A DNA stretch of 64,000 nucleotides, taken from contig NZ_FRFA01000003.1 in NCBI RefSeq assembly GCF_900143535.1, positions 326,687 through 390,686 on the forward strand, given 5' to 3'. The notes beneath the pieces are model-generated. The model worked only from the letters and a program-made list of their open reading frames with translations, was not told where the DNA came from and searched no databases. This stretch comes from Tateyamaria sp. Alg231-49. GTDB taxonomy: Bacteria; Pseudomonadota; Alphaproteobacteria; Rhodobacterales; Rhodobacteraceae. Positions 17,170 through 26,234 of this stretch are shown one piece after another; the first letter of the stretch is position 1; every line of letters begins with the position of its first letter. Both the position numbers and the translations under genes were made by a program.

Positions 17170-18537
17170 ATGCAGTTCAATCGTCGTCAGTTTACAGGTT
17201 TGGTAATGTCCGGGGCCGCGCTGCCGCAGGCAGCCCTTGCCCAGGATTTGACCCCAGAGGCGGCACAGCGCGCTGCGTTGTTTGGGACGTCATCCGAGTT
17301 TAAGGACGCGATGTCCTATATTAAGGAGCGCGGCGATTTGGACCTGGTCGCCGGCCTGCTTTTGTCCTTACGGTTTTCTCGTGCGCGCGGGTCGGTCATA
17401 GGGCAGACGCTTGAGGCGCTTACTGGCGAGGATTACGGCACCGACTGGTTTGATTGGATGCTTTGGCAAGAAGCAAACCCACAAATTGTTCCCAATGCCA
17501 GTTACCCCGCTTTAGCGCGGGAAATATATCTGAGCGTAGATTCCAACTTTGACCAGTTCCTACGCCCTGAACACATCACGCGGGACCGCGCGCGTATCCG
17601 GCTGGAAGAGGTTACTTGGGGTGGGGTCCTCAAGGACGGCATCCCGTCGCTCGACAACCCGGACCTGATCCCGGCCGCGGATGCGGAGTATCTGCGTGGC
17701 GACGATCTGGTGTTTGGTGTGTCGATCAACGGGGACGCACGAGCCTACCCCCTTCGGATCATGGGGTGGCACGAGATGTTCAATGAAGTGATCGGGGGCG
17801 TGCCTGTGGCGCTGGCCTATTGCACGTTGTGCGGATCGGGCATCTTGTTTGAAACGGATGTGGCCGGGCGGACTGACCCTTTCGTTTTTGGGTCTTCCGG
17901 GTTCCTTTACCGCTCGAACAAGCTGATGTTTGATCGGGGCACAAACAGCCTTTGGAACCAGTACACCGGTGAACCGGTCATCGGGCCGCTTGCAGACAGC
18001 GGGATCGCCCTGAAACAGCGCCCGGTTGTGATCACCTCATGGGACAAGTGGAAGGCATCGAACCCGAGCACCAAAGTTCTTTCTGTCAACACCGGGCATC
18101 GGCGCAACTATGGATCAGGCGTGGTCTATAACGAATATTTCGCCTCGCCCGATCTGATGTTCCCGGCGCAAGTCGATCAGAAATCGCACGCACAAAAAGA
18201 CTATGTCTTTGCAATCCGGCAATTCGGTGCCGCACGGGCCTGGCCACTGGACGCCTTTGTGGGCATGCCCGTGATAAATGACGGTATCAGCGACACGCCC
18301 CTGCTGCTGGTGGGTGACGCAGAGGCACGCAGTGTGCGGGCCTATGAGCGAGGTTCGCGGACATTCACAACAGCCGCTGGTCGGATTAAGGATCAGGACG
18401 GTGCCGAATGGAGCGTCACTGAAAGCGCCGTAATTGGACCGGATGGCACGCGTTTGCCACGCGTTGCCGGACATATCTCTTACTGGTTTGCGTGGGACAA
18501 CTATATGGGCGACGCCGCTACAGTGTACGAGGGTTGA
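17170..18537 (+). CDS. DUF3179 domain-containing exported protein
   Basis: A 455-residue protein with an N-terminal export signal (MQFNRRQFTGLVMSGAALP, twin-Arg-like). The body matches DUF3179: GDDLVFGVSINGDARAYPLR, WHEMFNEVIGG, AYCTLCGSG, SLWNQYTGEP, and the C-terminal SYWFAWDNYMG. Proteins of this group have one conserved cysteine pair (YCTLC here), which may bind a metal, but no reaction has been shown to my knowledge. GGGAGGGA supports the ATG at 17170 over a frame opening 21 bases earlier. It stands alone, divergent from the EamA gene. Confidence 0.82.
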   Translation: MQFNRRQFTGLVMSGAALPQAALAQDLTPEAAQRAALFGTSSEFKDAMSYIKERGDLDLVAGLLLSLRFSRARGSVIGQTLEALTGEDYGTDWFDWMLWQEANPQIVPNASYPALAREIYLSVDSNFDQFLRPEHITRDRARIRLEEVTWGGVLKDGIPSLDNPDLIPAADAEYLRGDDLVFGVSINGDARAYPLRIMGWHEMFNEVIGGVPVALAYCTLCGSGILFETDVAGRTDPFVFGSSGFLYRSNKLMFDRGTNSLWNQYTGEPVIGPLADSGIALKQRPVVITSWDKWKASNPSTKVLSVNTGHRRNYGSGVVYNEYFASPDLMFPAQVDQKSHAQKDYVFAIRQFGAARAWPLDAFVGMPVINDGISDTPLLLVGDAEARSVRAYERGSRTFTTAAGRIKDQDGAEWSVTESAVIGPDGTRLPRVAGHISYWFAWDNYMGDAATVYEG

Positions 18538-18546
18538 TCGGACAAC

Positions 18547-18575
18547 AAAAAAGGGCCGCCCTTGGGCGACCCTTT
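18547..18575 (-). terminator. Rho-independent terminator of the HU gene
   Basis: An 11-bp stem with one C/A mismatch (AAGGGCCGCCC at 18551-18561 with GGGCGACCCTT) and a 3-base loop. Read leftwards it is followed by a run of T (complement of 18547-18552), so it ends the HU transcript. It also lies just after the DUF3179 stop and may slow that transcript too. Confidence 0.8.
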
Positions 18576-18594
18576 CATCAGTCTGTAAGCTGAC

Positions 18595-18882
18595 TTAGCC
18601 GTTCACGCTGTCTTTCAGCGCTTTGGCGATTGTCATTTTGACAACCTTGTCCGCGTCTTTCTTGAACTGCTCGCCGGTGGCTGGGTTGCGCACCATACGC
18701 TCTGGGCGTTCGCGGCAGTAGATTTTGCCAACACCGGGAAGAGTAACGGCACCACCGCCGGATACTTCCTTGGTGATCAGGCCGCACATTGCGTCGAGTG
18801 CAGCGCCTGCAGATTTCTTATCAGTGCCCATATCCTCGGCCAGTGCGGCGACGAGTTGGGTTTTTGTCATTGGTTTTGCCAT
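18595..18882 (-). CDS. hup: HU-family DNA-binding protein
   Basis: A 95-residue histone-like protein of the HU/IHF family. It has the N-terminal helices (TKTQLVAALAEDMGTDKKSAG), GGGAVTLPGVGKIYCRERPERMVRNPATGE covering the DNA-binding arm in which the usual Arg-Asn-Pro-x-Thr-Gly motif is complete (RNPATGE), and a basic C-terminal helix. It bends and packs DNA as a dimer. The ATG at 18882 has AAGGAGA upstream; the frame runs on to 18993 but without a ribosome site. It is a single gene with its own terminator. The cysteine in the arm is unusual for HU. Confidence 0.9.
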   Translation of the reverse strand: MAKPMTKTQLVAALAEDMGTDKKSAGAALDAMCGLITKEVSGGGAVTLPGVGKIYCRERPERMVRNPATGEQFKKDADKVVKMTIAKALKDSVNG

Positions 18883-19013
18883 TTTCTGGTCTCCTTCGTC
18901 TGCCCGACAATTAGGGCCTCCTACCCGTTTTGTAACGGTATGTTGTAGGAAAACACAACGAATAGTGGCCTCTTGCAAGGGGAAAACAGCCATTTTTAGC
19001 AGTTTTCAGCCCA

Positions 19014-20474
19014 TTAAAGGAAGGCTGTCTCGTCAAACGCACGTAATTTTCGACTGTGGATGCGTTCCAGCGGCATTTCGCGCAGCTGTTCCATGGCCCG
19101 GATTCCGATCATCAAGTGGCGTGCAACCTGCTCTTTGTAGAAGTTCGAGGCCATCCCCGGCAGCTTCAATTCACCATGCAACGGCTTGTCCGAAACACAC
19201 AGGAGCGTGCCATAGGGCACCCGGAACCGATAGCCATTGGCGGCAATCGTCGCGCTTTCCATGTCGAGCGCAATGGCACGAGATTGGCTGAGGCGCTGCA
19301 CAGGGCCATGCTGGTCACGCAGCTCCCAGTTGCGATCGTCATAGCTGGCCACTGTCCCGGTGCGCATGATCCGCTTCAACTCGTACCCTTCCAGTTGGGT
19401 TGTTTGCGCGACGGCCTGTTCCAGCGCGATCTGGATTTCCGCCAGTGCCGGGATCGGCACCCACGGGGGTAGGTCCGTGTCCAGCACGTTGTCTTCACGC
19501 AGGTAGGCATGCGCCAGAACAAAGTCTCCCAAGGCTTGGCTATTGCGCAGCCCGGCACAATGCCCGACCATGATCCATGCGTGTGGACGCAGGACAGCTA
19601 TGTGATCTGTCGCAGTCTTGGCATTTGATGGACCGACGCCGATATTGACCAGAGTGATACCCGATCCATCCTCACGCTTCAGGTGGTATGTCGGCATTTG
19701 CGGCATCTTCGGACTTGCGGCCAGGGGTTGGTCGCCTGCAGTGATCTCGGCATTGCCGGTTGATACAAAGGATGTGTAGCCGCTGGCCGGGTCATCCAAC
19801 TGCGCGCGTGCATAGGCTTCGAATTCGGAAACATAGAACTGGTAGTTCGTGAACAGCACGTGATTCTGAAAATGATCGGCATCCGTTGCCGTATAGTGGG
19901 CAAGGCGCGCCAGCGAATAATCAATGCGCTGCGCCGTAAAGGGCGCAAGCGGGTGAATCCCGCCGATAGGTTCGTGCGTGCCATTGACGATGTCATCATT
20001 GGTGTTGCTGAGGTCAGGCACATCAAACACATCACGCAATGGAAAGGCGGCAGCCCCCTGCTGTGGGACAGTGATGTTTGGATCGTTGGCGACCGCAAAG
20101 TGCACGGGCATCGGCGTGTTTGAGTATCCGATTTCGACGGGCTGGTCATGGTTGGCAATCAAAAGGCCAATCTGCTGTTCGAGATAGTTGTTGAACAAAT
20201 CCGGGCGGGTGACGGTTGTTGAGTAGACGCCAGGATCAGCGACATGCCCAAAACTCAGCCGCGTATCCACGCGGGCATAGGACGATGTGGTGAACCGGAT
20301 TTCGGGATAGTACGCCCTGATCCGGCCCTCTGGCGCGCCGTGTTCCATGGCACGCTGGAACTGTCCGCTGAGAAACTGGATCGCGTCTTCGTAAAGGTCG
20401 CACAAATGGGAGACAGCCGCCGCCGCATCGTGGAATTCGGTGTGGCCGTGTTCGGCCTGTTCTAAAGTTTTCAT
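19014..20474 (-). CDS. amn: AMP nucleosidase
   Basis: A 486-residue enzyme with an N-terminal AMP-nucleosidase domain (about residues 1-170, including TRPDLFNNYLEQQIGLL and VEIGYSNTPMPVHFA) and a C-terminal purine-phosphorylase-like domain (LVNIGVGPSNAKTATDHIAV, HCAGLRNSQALGDFVLAHAY, ALDMESATIAANGYRF). The DMES motif holds the catalytic acid. It splits AMP to adenine and ribose 5-phosphate. The start codon overlaps the stop of the adenine deaminase gene as ATGA, so the enzyme that makes adenine is coupled to the one that deaminates it. Length equals the E. coli protein (484). Confidence 0.93.
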   Translation of the reverse strand: MKTLEQAEHGHTEFHDAAAAVSHLCDLYEDAIQFLSGQFQRAMEHGAPEGRIRAYYPEIRFTTSSYARVDTRLSFGHVADPGVYSTTVTRPDLFNNYLEQQIGLLIANHDQPVEIGYSNTPMPVHFAVANDPNITVPQQGAAAFPLRDVFDVPDLSNTNDDIVNGTHEPIGGIHPLAPFTAQRIDYSLARLAHYTATDADHFQNHVLFTNYQFYVSEFEAYARAQLDDPASGYTSFVSTGNAEITAGDQPLAASPKMPQMPTYHLKREDGSGITLVNIGVGPSNAKTATDHIAVLRPHAWIMVGHCAGLRNSQALGDFVLAHAYLREDNVLDTDLPPWVPIPALAEIQIALEQAVAQTTQLEGYELKRIMRTGTVASYDDRNWELRDQHGPVQRLSQSRAIALDMESATIAANGYRFRVPYGTLLCVSDKPLHGELKLPGMASNFYKEQVARHLMIGIRAMEQLREMPLERIHSRKLRAFDETAFL

Positions 20475-22273
20475 GTTGTTGGCTCGAGTATAGGTATGAA
20501 TTCAAAGGTGCGCACATCGACCAACCCCAGGTCTGAGATGCGCAATTCGGGGATAACGACAAGTGCAAGCAAGGAGTGCTGCATGTAGGCGTTGTTGAGA
20601 GTACAGCCGCAGTCCACCATGGCCTGCACCATCTTGTCGGCTTTGGCCGCCACGTCGCGCGCAGGACTGTTGGACATCAGGCCCGCAATGGGCAGTTCGA
20701 CCAGGGCCATTTCTGCGCCATCGCGCCAGATGGTAATTCCGCCGCCGACTTCTGCCAGCCGGTTCGCAGCCAGCGCCATCTGCTCGCGGTCGGTGCCGAC
20801 GACAATCATATGGTGGCTGTCATGGGCGACGGTCGACGCCATCGCCATGCGCCCTTCGTAATTGAAATCAGCGACCAGCGCGTTCGTGACACCACCGGTT
20901 GCTTGATGTCGTTCGACCAGCGCAATCTGACAGGTGTCGCCATGGCTTTCGACCTTGCCATCGCTGACGGGCATGTCCCGTTTCAGAGCCTTGGTCGGGG
21001 CTTGGTTTTCGACCACACCGATGACGTTGGCAGTCACCGAATTGCGCCCTTCGGGTGCCTTTATCTCAAAGTCAGCGGCGGTCTTGGGTGACCCCATATG
21101 CACAGTTTGGCGTGCACTTTCGGGCCAGTCCAAGTGTGGACAACTCACTGTCAGCGCACCGTCCATGGCCACTGTTTTGCCGCGTGCGATGACGTGTTCA
21201 ATTGGGAGAGTCTTCAAATCTGATGTCAGGATCACATCCGCCCTTCGTCCCGGGGTTAGCGATCCAATCTCTCGTTCCAAACCAAAATGTGTTGCCGTGT
21301 TGATCGTCGCCATCTGCAAGGCGACCAATGGATCGCACCCACAAGCAATGGCGTGGCGCACGACGCGGTTCATGTGGCCTTCGTTCACCAGTGTGCCAGA
21401 ATGGCAGTCATCCGTGCACAGGATCATGTTGCGCGGATCGAGACCTTTTTCCGTGATCGCGGTGATCTGCGTTTCGACATCATACCACGCACTCCCCAAA
21501 CGGATCATAGACCGCATCCCCTGCCGCATCCGCGCAATTGCGTCGGCCTCGACGGTGCCTTCGTGATCATCTGCCGGGCCACCAGCGACATAAGCCGCAA
21601 AATCAGGACCCAGATCAGGTGAGGCATAGTGCCCCCCCACAGTCTTGCCCGCGCGTTGTGTCGCTGCGACTTCGGCCAACATTTGCGGATCACCCGCCGC
21701 CATGCCGGGAAAATTCATCATCTCGCCCAGACCAATGATGCCCGGCCATGCCATGGCCTTGGCCACATCGTCAGCGCTGATTTCATACCCTGTCGTCTCC
21801 ATGCCCGGCGCGGAGGGCGCACATGAAGGCATCTGTGTCCAGATATTGACCGGCTGCATCAGAGCCTCGTCATGCATCAACCGTACACCCTTGAGGCCAA
21901 GTACGTTGGCAATCTCATGCGGATCAGTGAACATCGTGGTGGTGCCATGTGGGATCACGGCGGCTGCGAATTCTGCAGGGGTTAACATACCGCTTTCGAT
22001 ATGCATGTGCCCGTCACACAGGCCGGGGATCATGTAGCGCCCGTTTGCTTCGATCACTTCTGTATCGGGGCCGGTGCAATAGCTGGCATCTGGCACAATA
22101 CAGGCGATGCGCCCGTGTTTGATGGCAATGTCATGGTCCGGCAAAGCCTCTCGGGTGTGCACGTTCACCCATATGCCGCCCCGAATAACGGTGTCAGCGG
22201 GGCTGCGGCCAGCGGCAACATCAACAAGATCGGGGGCGGTGTCGGGCCACGAAGGGAAGGGCGTGTGTTCCAT
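20471..22273 (-). CDS. ade: Adenine deaminase
   Basis: A 600-residue amidohydrolase of the bacterial Ade type. The metal motifs are DGHMHIES (HxH), TDPHEIANVLG, GHYASPDL and CTDDCHSG, followed by TPGRRADVIL, and the C-terminal Ade domain has SHHMIVVGTDR. It converts adenine to hypoxanthine and ammonia with iron or manganese at the site. The ATG at 22273 is preferred over a TTG 15 bases upstream; the ribosome site is weak (AACGGGAC). It is followed, with a 4-base overlap, by amn, forming an AMP-to-hypoxanthine salvage or overflow pathway. Confidence 0.92.
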   Translation of the reverse strand: MEHTPFPSWPDTAPDLVDVAAGRSPADTVIRGGIWVNVHTREALPDHDIAIKHGRIACIVPDASYCTGPDTEVIEANGRYMIPGLCDGHMHIESGMLTPAEFAAAVIPHGTTTMFTDPHEIANVLGLKGVRLMHDEALMQPVNIWTQMPSCAPSAPGMETTGYEISADDVAKAMAWPGIIGLGEMMNFPGMAAGDPQMLAEVAATQRAGKTVGGHYASPDLGPDFAAYVAGGPADDHEGTVEADAIARMRQGMRSMIRLGSAWYDVETQITAITEKGLDPRNMILCTDDCHSGTLVNEGHMNRVVRHAIACGCDPLVALQMATINTATHFGLEREIGSLTPGRRADVILTSDLKTLPIEHVIARGKTVAMDGALTVSCPHLDWPESARQTVHMGSPKTAADFEIKAPEGRNSVTANVIGVVENQAPTKALKRDMPVSDGKVESHGDTCQIALVERHQATGGVTNALVADFNYEGRMAMASTVAHDSHHMIVVGTDREQMALAANRLAEVGGGITIWRDGAEMALVELPIAGLMSNSPARDVAAKADKMVQAMVDCGCTLNNAYMQHSLLALVVIPELRISDLGLVDVRTFEFIPILEPTT

Positions 22274-22391
22274 GTCCCGTTGGATCAAGATTTTTGACCA
22301 GACGCAAGGGGGGTGGTGGCGATGTCGTCAAAGCTTCATTTCTTTGCCGTTTTTGGTTGAACGGCCGGACAGGCAAGGCAAAGGTGCAATC

Positions 22392-22817
22392 ATGGATTAC
22401 GACAGCATAGATGCAGATGCCTTCGGACGTGGACTGCGGGGAATCGGCCTGAACCTTTTGGTGCGGGATGTGGCTGTCGAGGTCGCATTTTTGGAGACGG
22501 TGTTCGGGATGCGCGCGCACCAGCCAACCGCAGACTTCGCCATCATGACCTATGGGGATCAGTTGTTTCAGTTGCACAGCGATGGAACTTATCATTCCAA
22601 CCCGCTGCTTGGGCTTCTTCCGGAAAACCCTCCGCGCGGCGGTGGGATCGAAATCCGGCTGTATGACACGGATCCGGAAGAGGCCTGCGCGCGGGCCGAG
22701 GCGGCGGGCGGAACGATCCTACAGGAACCGACGGACAAGCCCCATGGGCTACGCGAGGCATATATCCTGTGTGAGAATGGGTATGCTTGGGTGCCGTCGC
22801 GCGGGAAGGACGTTTGA
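22392..22817 (+). CDS. VOC family (glyoxalase/dioxygenase fold) protein
   Basis: A 141-residue single VOC domain. GLNLLVRDVAVEVAFLETVFG opens the first beta-alpha-beta unit and EIRLYDTDPEEACARAEAAG the second, with AYILCENGYAW at the end. Members bind a metal and act on small substrates, or bind drugs. AAAGGTG precedes the ATG at 22392. The metal ligands expected near the start and end of the fold are not all obvious (N-terminal ligand replaced), so it may be a binding protein. It diverges from ade. Substrate unknown. Confidence 0.7.
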   Translation: MDYDSIDADAFGRGLRGIGLNLLVRDVAVEVAFLETVFGMRAHQPTADFAIMTYGDQLFQLHSDGTYHSNPLLGLLPENPPRGGGIEIRLYDTDPEEACARAEAAGGTILQEPTDKPHGLREAYILCENGYAWVPSRGKDV

Positions 22818-22980
22818 CGTTCCCAATGTGAGAGCCTCGCAAAGGATCGTTGCCCGCCAAAGGTCTCAGGCAACACAATGAGTGCTACTCGTAAAGACCA
22901 AGCGGTCAATCATGATCCTCAGATATCAATAGGTACAACTGTGCTTTGCCTATAGGTTTGTCTGAAAACGGAGGGACATC

Positions 22981-24267
22981 TTGGCCATGGTACTTGCAGA
23001 CGGATACGGAAACTCGATTGCTACGGCCAGCCATGATGCCCGAGACCACTACGACCGTGGTGTTCAGGTGTTTCTTGGCGCTGATTACGGAGCAACACAG
23101 GCCTTTGCAGACTCGGTCGCCGCTGATCCAGAGTTTGCTTTGGGGTACGCGGGATTGGCACGCGCCCTCATGATGGAGGGGCGAATGCCCGAGGCCAAGG
23201 AGGCAATCCACGGTGCCCAAGCGCTGGCCAACCCAGCGGACGACAGAGAGAACAGCCATGTAGCTGCCTTTGCGTTCTTGCTAAGTGGCCAACCTCAGCA
23301 GGCGCGCAAAACAATCAAAAACCATGTCATTGATTACCCCCGCGATGCGATGGCTGCACAACTGTGTACGAACGTTTTTGGGTTGATAGGCTTTTCTGGA
23401 GAGGTTGGACGCGAGGCAGAACTTCTTGCTTACACCGAAGCACTTCTTCCCCATTACAAGGACGACTGGTGGATGATGTCGATGCACGCGCTGTCGCTTT
23501 GTGAGACAGGACAGATCGCTGCGTCGCAGGCTCTCATGGAAAAGTCTCTGGCGATGAACCCCAGAAATGCGAACGGCGCTCACTTTCGGGCTCATGCTCA
23601 GTACGAGGCCGGAGAGATCACCGCTGGGCGTAGCTATCTGAACGGCTGGATTGCGGAGTATGACAAAAGAGCCGTCTTGCACGGCCACCTCAGTTGGCAC
23701 GTCGCACTTTGGGCGTTGCATGATGGGGATGAAGAGGCGATGTGGACGGCCGTAAACTCTGGTGTACGGCCGGGAAACACAGAAAGCCTGCCCATCAATG
23801 TCCTCACTGATACAGCTGCAATTCTCTATCGCGCAGAAATGGCCGGCATCAAAGTCGCGCCGGAGCGGTGGAAGGAGTTGAGCGAATTCGCGTCAAAGTA
23901 CTTTCCCGCTACAGGCCAGAGCTTTGCTGATATTCACGCCGCACTTTGTCATGCGATGGCCGGAGACGGAGAGCGGCTGGCGCATATCGCTGAGACGGCA
24001 ACCGGTTTTGCAGGCGATCTTGTCCGTCCTGTCGCAAAAGGATGGGGCCAGATCGCTCGTGAGAACTGGAGCGGTGCCTTGCAGAGCTTGGCAGAGGTGA
24101 TGGCGACAACAGAACGCCTTGGCGGAAGTCGCGCGCAACGCGACTTGATTGAGCTGGCCTATGTAAACGTGTTGATGAAACTCGGGCTCAAAGACGAAGC
24201 GCAACGGACACTTAGACTGCGCCGACCCGTTTTGAGCAATTCAACACCTGTCGTAGGTATGCACTAA
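22981..24267 (+). CDS. Tetratricopeptide repeat protein (TTC38-like)
   Basis: A 428-residue helical repeat protein without signal peptide. Several TPR-like units are visible: HYDRGVQVFLGADYGATQAF, FALGYAGLARALMMEGRMPE, and SMHALSLCETGQIAASQALM with NANGAHFRAHAQYEAGEITA. The order and the DDWWMMSMHAL / HLSWHVALWALHDGD motifs resemble the TTC38 group found in proteobacteria and animals, whose function is unknown. TPR proteins serve as docking scaffolds. GGAGG lies six bases before a TTG at 22981 and twelve before an ATG at 22987; the TTG has the better spacing. It stands alone between two 160-base intergenic gaps. Confidence 0.7.
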   Translation: MAMVLADGYGNSIATASHDARDHYDRGVQVFLGADYGATQAFADSVAADPEFALGYAGLARALMMEGRMPEAKEAIHGAQALANPADDRENSHVAAFAFLLSGQPQQARKTIKNHVIDYPRDAMAAQLCTNVFGLIGFSGEVGREAELLAYTEALLPHYKDDWWMMSMHALSLCETGQIAASQALMEKSLAMNPRNANGAHFRAHAQYEAGEITAGRSYLNGWIAEYDKRAVLHGHLSWHVALWALHDGDEEAMWTAVNSGVRPGNTESLPINVLTDTAAILYRAEMAGIKVAPERWKELSEFASKYFPATGQSFADIHAALCHAMAGDGERLAHIAETATGFAGDLVRPVAKGWGQIARENWSGALQSLAEVMATTERLGGSRAQRDLIELAYVNVLMKLGLKDEAQRTLRLRRPVLSNSTPVVGMH

Positions 24268-24374
24268 TCAGTTATTTCAATTCGTCGGCTTAAGTCCCAT
24301 AGCCTCGCTTGGCCGGAACTCGACTGCGGGCTGAAGCCAAATGAAATGTCGTATCTGGAACAGCCTTTGGAGTT

Positions 24375-24393
24375 GAAGTGCGACCCGCACTTC
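24375..24393. promoter_or_regulatory. Perfect 19-bp palindrome upstream of the class II aldolase gene
   Basis: GAAGTGCG (24375-24382) and CGCACTTC (24386-24393) are exact inverted copies with three bases between, 39 bases before the aldolase ATG. No T run follows, so it is more like an operator than a terminator. The binding protein is unknown. Confidence 0.5.
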
Positions 24394-24431
24394 ATGCAAC
24401 CTACAAGCAAAGCTGTAGGGAGCCAAACGCC

Positions 24432-25187
24432 ATGACCGTCACCAACATCCGCCCAAATATGGACCACTGGCAGGAGCGCGTTGACCTTGCCGCCGCCTTC
24501 CGCTGGACCGTACGTCTGAACATGCACGAGGCGGTGGCCAACCACTTTTCCCTGTCCATCAACGACGATGGCACCAAGTTCCTGATGAACCCGAACCAGA
24601 TGCACTTTTCCCGCATCAAGGCGTCGGACCTGATCATCGTGGATGCCAATGACCCGGCATCGATGGAAGGGCCCGATGCCCCGGATCCAACCGCTTGGGG
24701 GCTGCATGGGGGCATGCATAAATACTGTGCACATGCACGTTGCGCGATGCATGTGCATTCACCGTATGCCACGGCCCTTGCTGCGCTGGCCGACAGCACA
24801 TTGCCCCCCGTTGATCAGAACGGGTGCATGTTCTTTGACCGCGTTGTGGTGGACGAAAACTATGGCGGGCTGGCATTCGAGGAAGAGGGCGAGCGCTGTG
24901 CCACGCTGATGGATGACCCCAAAAAGAAGGTCATGGTGATGGGCAATCACGGCATCATGGTTCTGGGTGATACTGTCGCCGACACCTTCAACCGGATGTT
25001 CTATTTCGAGCGGGCCTGCCAGACCTATCTTCTGGCGCTGCAAACCGGCAAACCCTTGCGCGTGATCCCCAGCGACATCGCCGAAAAAACCGCCCAAGAA
25101 ATTGAGGACTATCCCGAACAGGACGAACGTCACCTCAACGAACTCAAGGCGATCCTCGACGAAGAAGGGTCAAACTATGCCAGCTGA
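24432..25187 (+). CDS. Class II aldolase/adducin family protein
   Basis: A 251-residue protein with the class II aldolase/adducin domain: NHFSLSIN, FLMNPNQMHFSRI, the metal-binding HVHSPYATALAAL and the late GNHGIMVLG with the third His. These residues bind zinc in aldolases that split or epimerise sugar phosphates. The substrate of this branch is unknown. The ATG at 24432 follows AGGGAGCC. Its end overlaps the start of a fatty-acid hydroxylase/sterol-desaturase gene by 11 bases, so the two are made together and may act in one lipid- or sugar-related pathway. Confidence 0.82.
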   Translation: MTVTNIRPNMDHWQERVDLAAAFRWTVRLNMHEAVANHFSLSINDDGTKFLMNPNQMHFSRIKASDLIIVDANDPASMEGPDAPDPTAWGLHGGMHKYCAHARCAMHVHSPYATALAALADSTLPPVDQNGCMFFDRVVVDENYGGLAFEEEGERCATLMDDPKKKVMVMGNHGIMVLGDTVADTFNRMFYFERACQTYLLALQTGKPLRVIPSDIAEKTAQEIEDYPEQDERHLNELKAILDEEGSNYAS

Positions 25188-26208
25188 CCTCGATATGGCC
25201 GAAGCAGATCGGGGGACCGATACTGATCCGGCTGAGGTCAAAGAAGCCGGGCGCTGGAACCACCGCCCGCCGACACCCATCGCGCAGAACCCGCTGTTCC
25301 AGTGGCCGCCTAGGCCTGCTGCGATTTTCAAATGGTATGCGGCCTTCTGGTTCGAAATTTCGACCACAACTCTTTGCCTTGTGTTGGCGTTGGGTGCGTA
25401 TTTCCTGATCCTGCCGCCGCTTGAAGCGATGCAGACGTTTCAACCCGGATGGATGGTGCGCGTTTGGTTGGCTAACCTTGTGCCGCAATGCCTGATCGCA
25501 GGGGGGCTGCACTATTGGTTGATCACGTCCAAAGGCCAAAGTGACAAAACCAAGTTCGACCCGCGCGACCAGAACCGCAACAATGGGTCCTTCACCTTTA
25601 ACAATCAGGTGCTGGATAACATGTTCTGGCACATCGCCAGCGGCATCACACTATGGAGCGCGGCGCAGATCGGTGTGTTCTGGATGATGGCGAACGGCTA
25701 TGCGCCGTCCATGCTGTTCCCGGATAATCCGGTCTGGTTCATCGCGGCCTTTGTTCTGATTCCGATCTGGTCCAGCTTTCACTTTTACTGGGTACACCGC
25801 GCGCTGCATTGGCCGCCGCTTTACAAGCTGGCGCACGCCTTACACCATCGCAATGTAAACGTTGGCCCCTGGTCCGGCATCGCGATGCACCCGGTCGAGC
25901 ACCTGCTATTTTACACCAACTTTGCTATTCATCTTGTTGTGCCGTCGCACCCGTTACACGTGATGTTTCACGGCTATGTCCAATCAACGCACCCTGTCTT
26001 TTCCCATTCGGGCTTTGAAGAACTGGTGGTCAAAGACAACAAGCAGCTGAGCATGGGGGTCTTCTTTCACCAGCTGCATCACCGCTACTTTGAGTGCAAC
26101 TATGGTACCGTTGAGATGCCATGGGACCGCTGGTTTGGCAGCTATCATGACGGTACGGGCCGCGCGACAGACGAAGCAAGGGCGCGTAAAAAGCAGATGT
26201 ACACGTAA
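25177..26208 (+). CDS. Sterol desaturase/fatty acid hydroxylase family membrane protein
   Basis: A 343-residue membrane enzyme with about four to five hydrophobic segments (for example ISTTTLCLVLALGAYFLIL and FIAAFVLIPIWSSFHFYW). The di-iron histidine clusters are present: HRALH, HALHHRN, and HQLHHR near the C-terminus, plus HPVEH. Enzymes of this family hydroxylate or desaturate lipids using oxygen. The substrate is unknown; options in this group of bacteria include ornithine-lipid or carotenoid-type substrates. The gene overlaps the aldolase gene, which suggests a shared function. Confidence 0.82.
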   Translation: MPADLDMAEADRGTDTDPAEVKEAGRWNHRPPTPIAQNPLFQWPPRPAAIFKWYAAFWFEISTTTLCLVLALGAYFLILPPLEAMQTFQPGWMVRVWLANLVPQCLIAGGLHYWLITSKGQSDKTKFDPRDQNRNNGSFTFNNQVLDNMFWHIASGITLWSAAQIGVFWMMANGYAPSMLFPDNPVWFIAAFVLIPIWSSFHFYWVHRALHWPPLYKLAHALHHRNVNVGPWSGIAMHPVEHLLFYTNFAIHLVVPSHPLHVMFHGYVQSTHPVFSHSGFEELVVKDNKQLSMGVFFHQLHHRYFECNYGTVEMPWDRWFGSYHDGTGRATDEARARKKQMYT

Positions 26209-26234
26209 GCCATCGCCTTGGTGCACCCGCGTGC

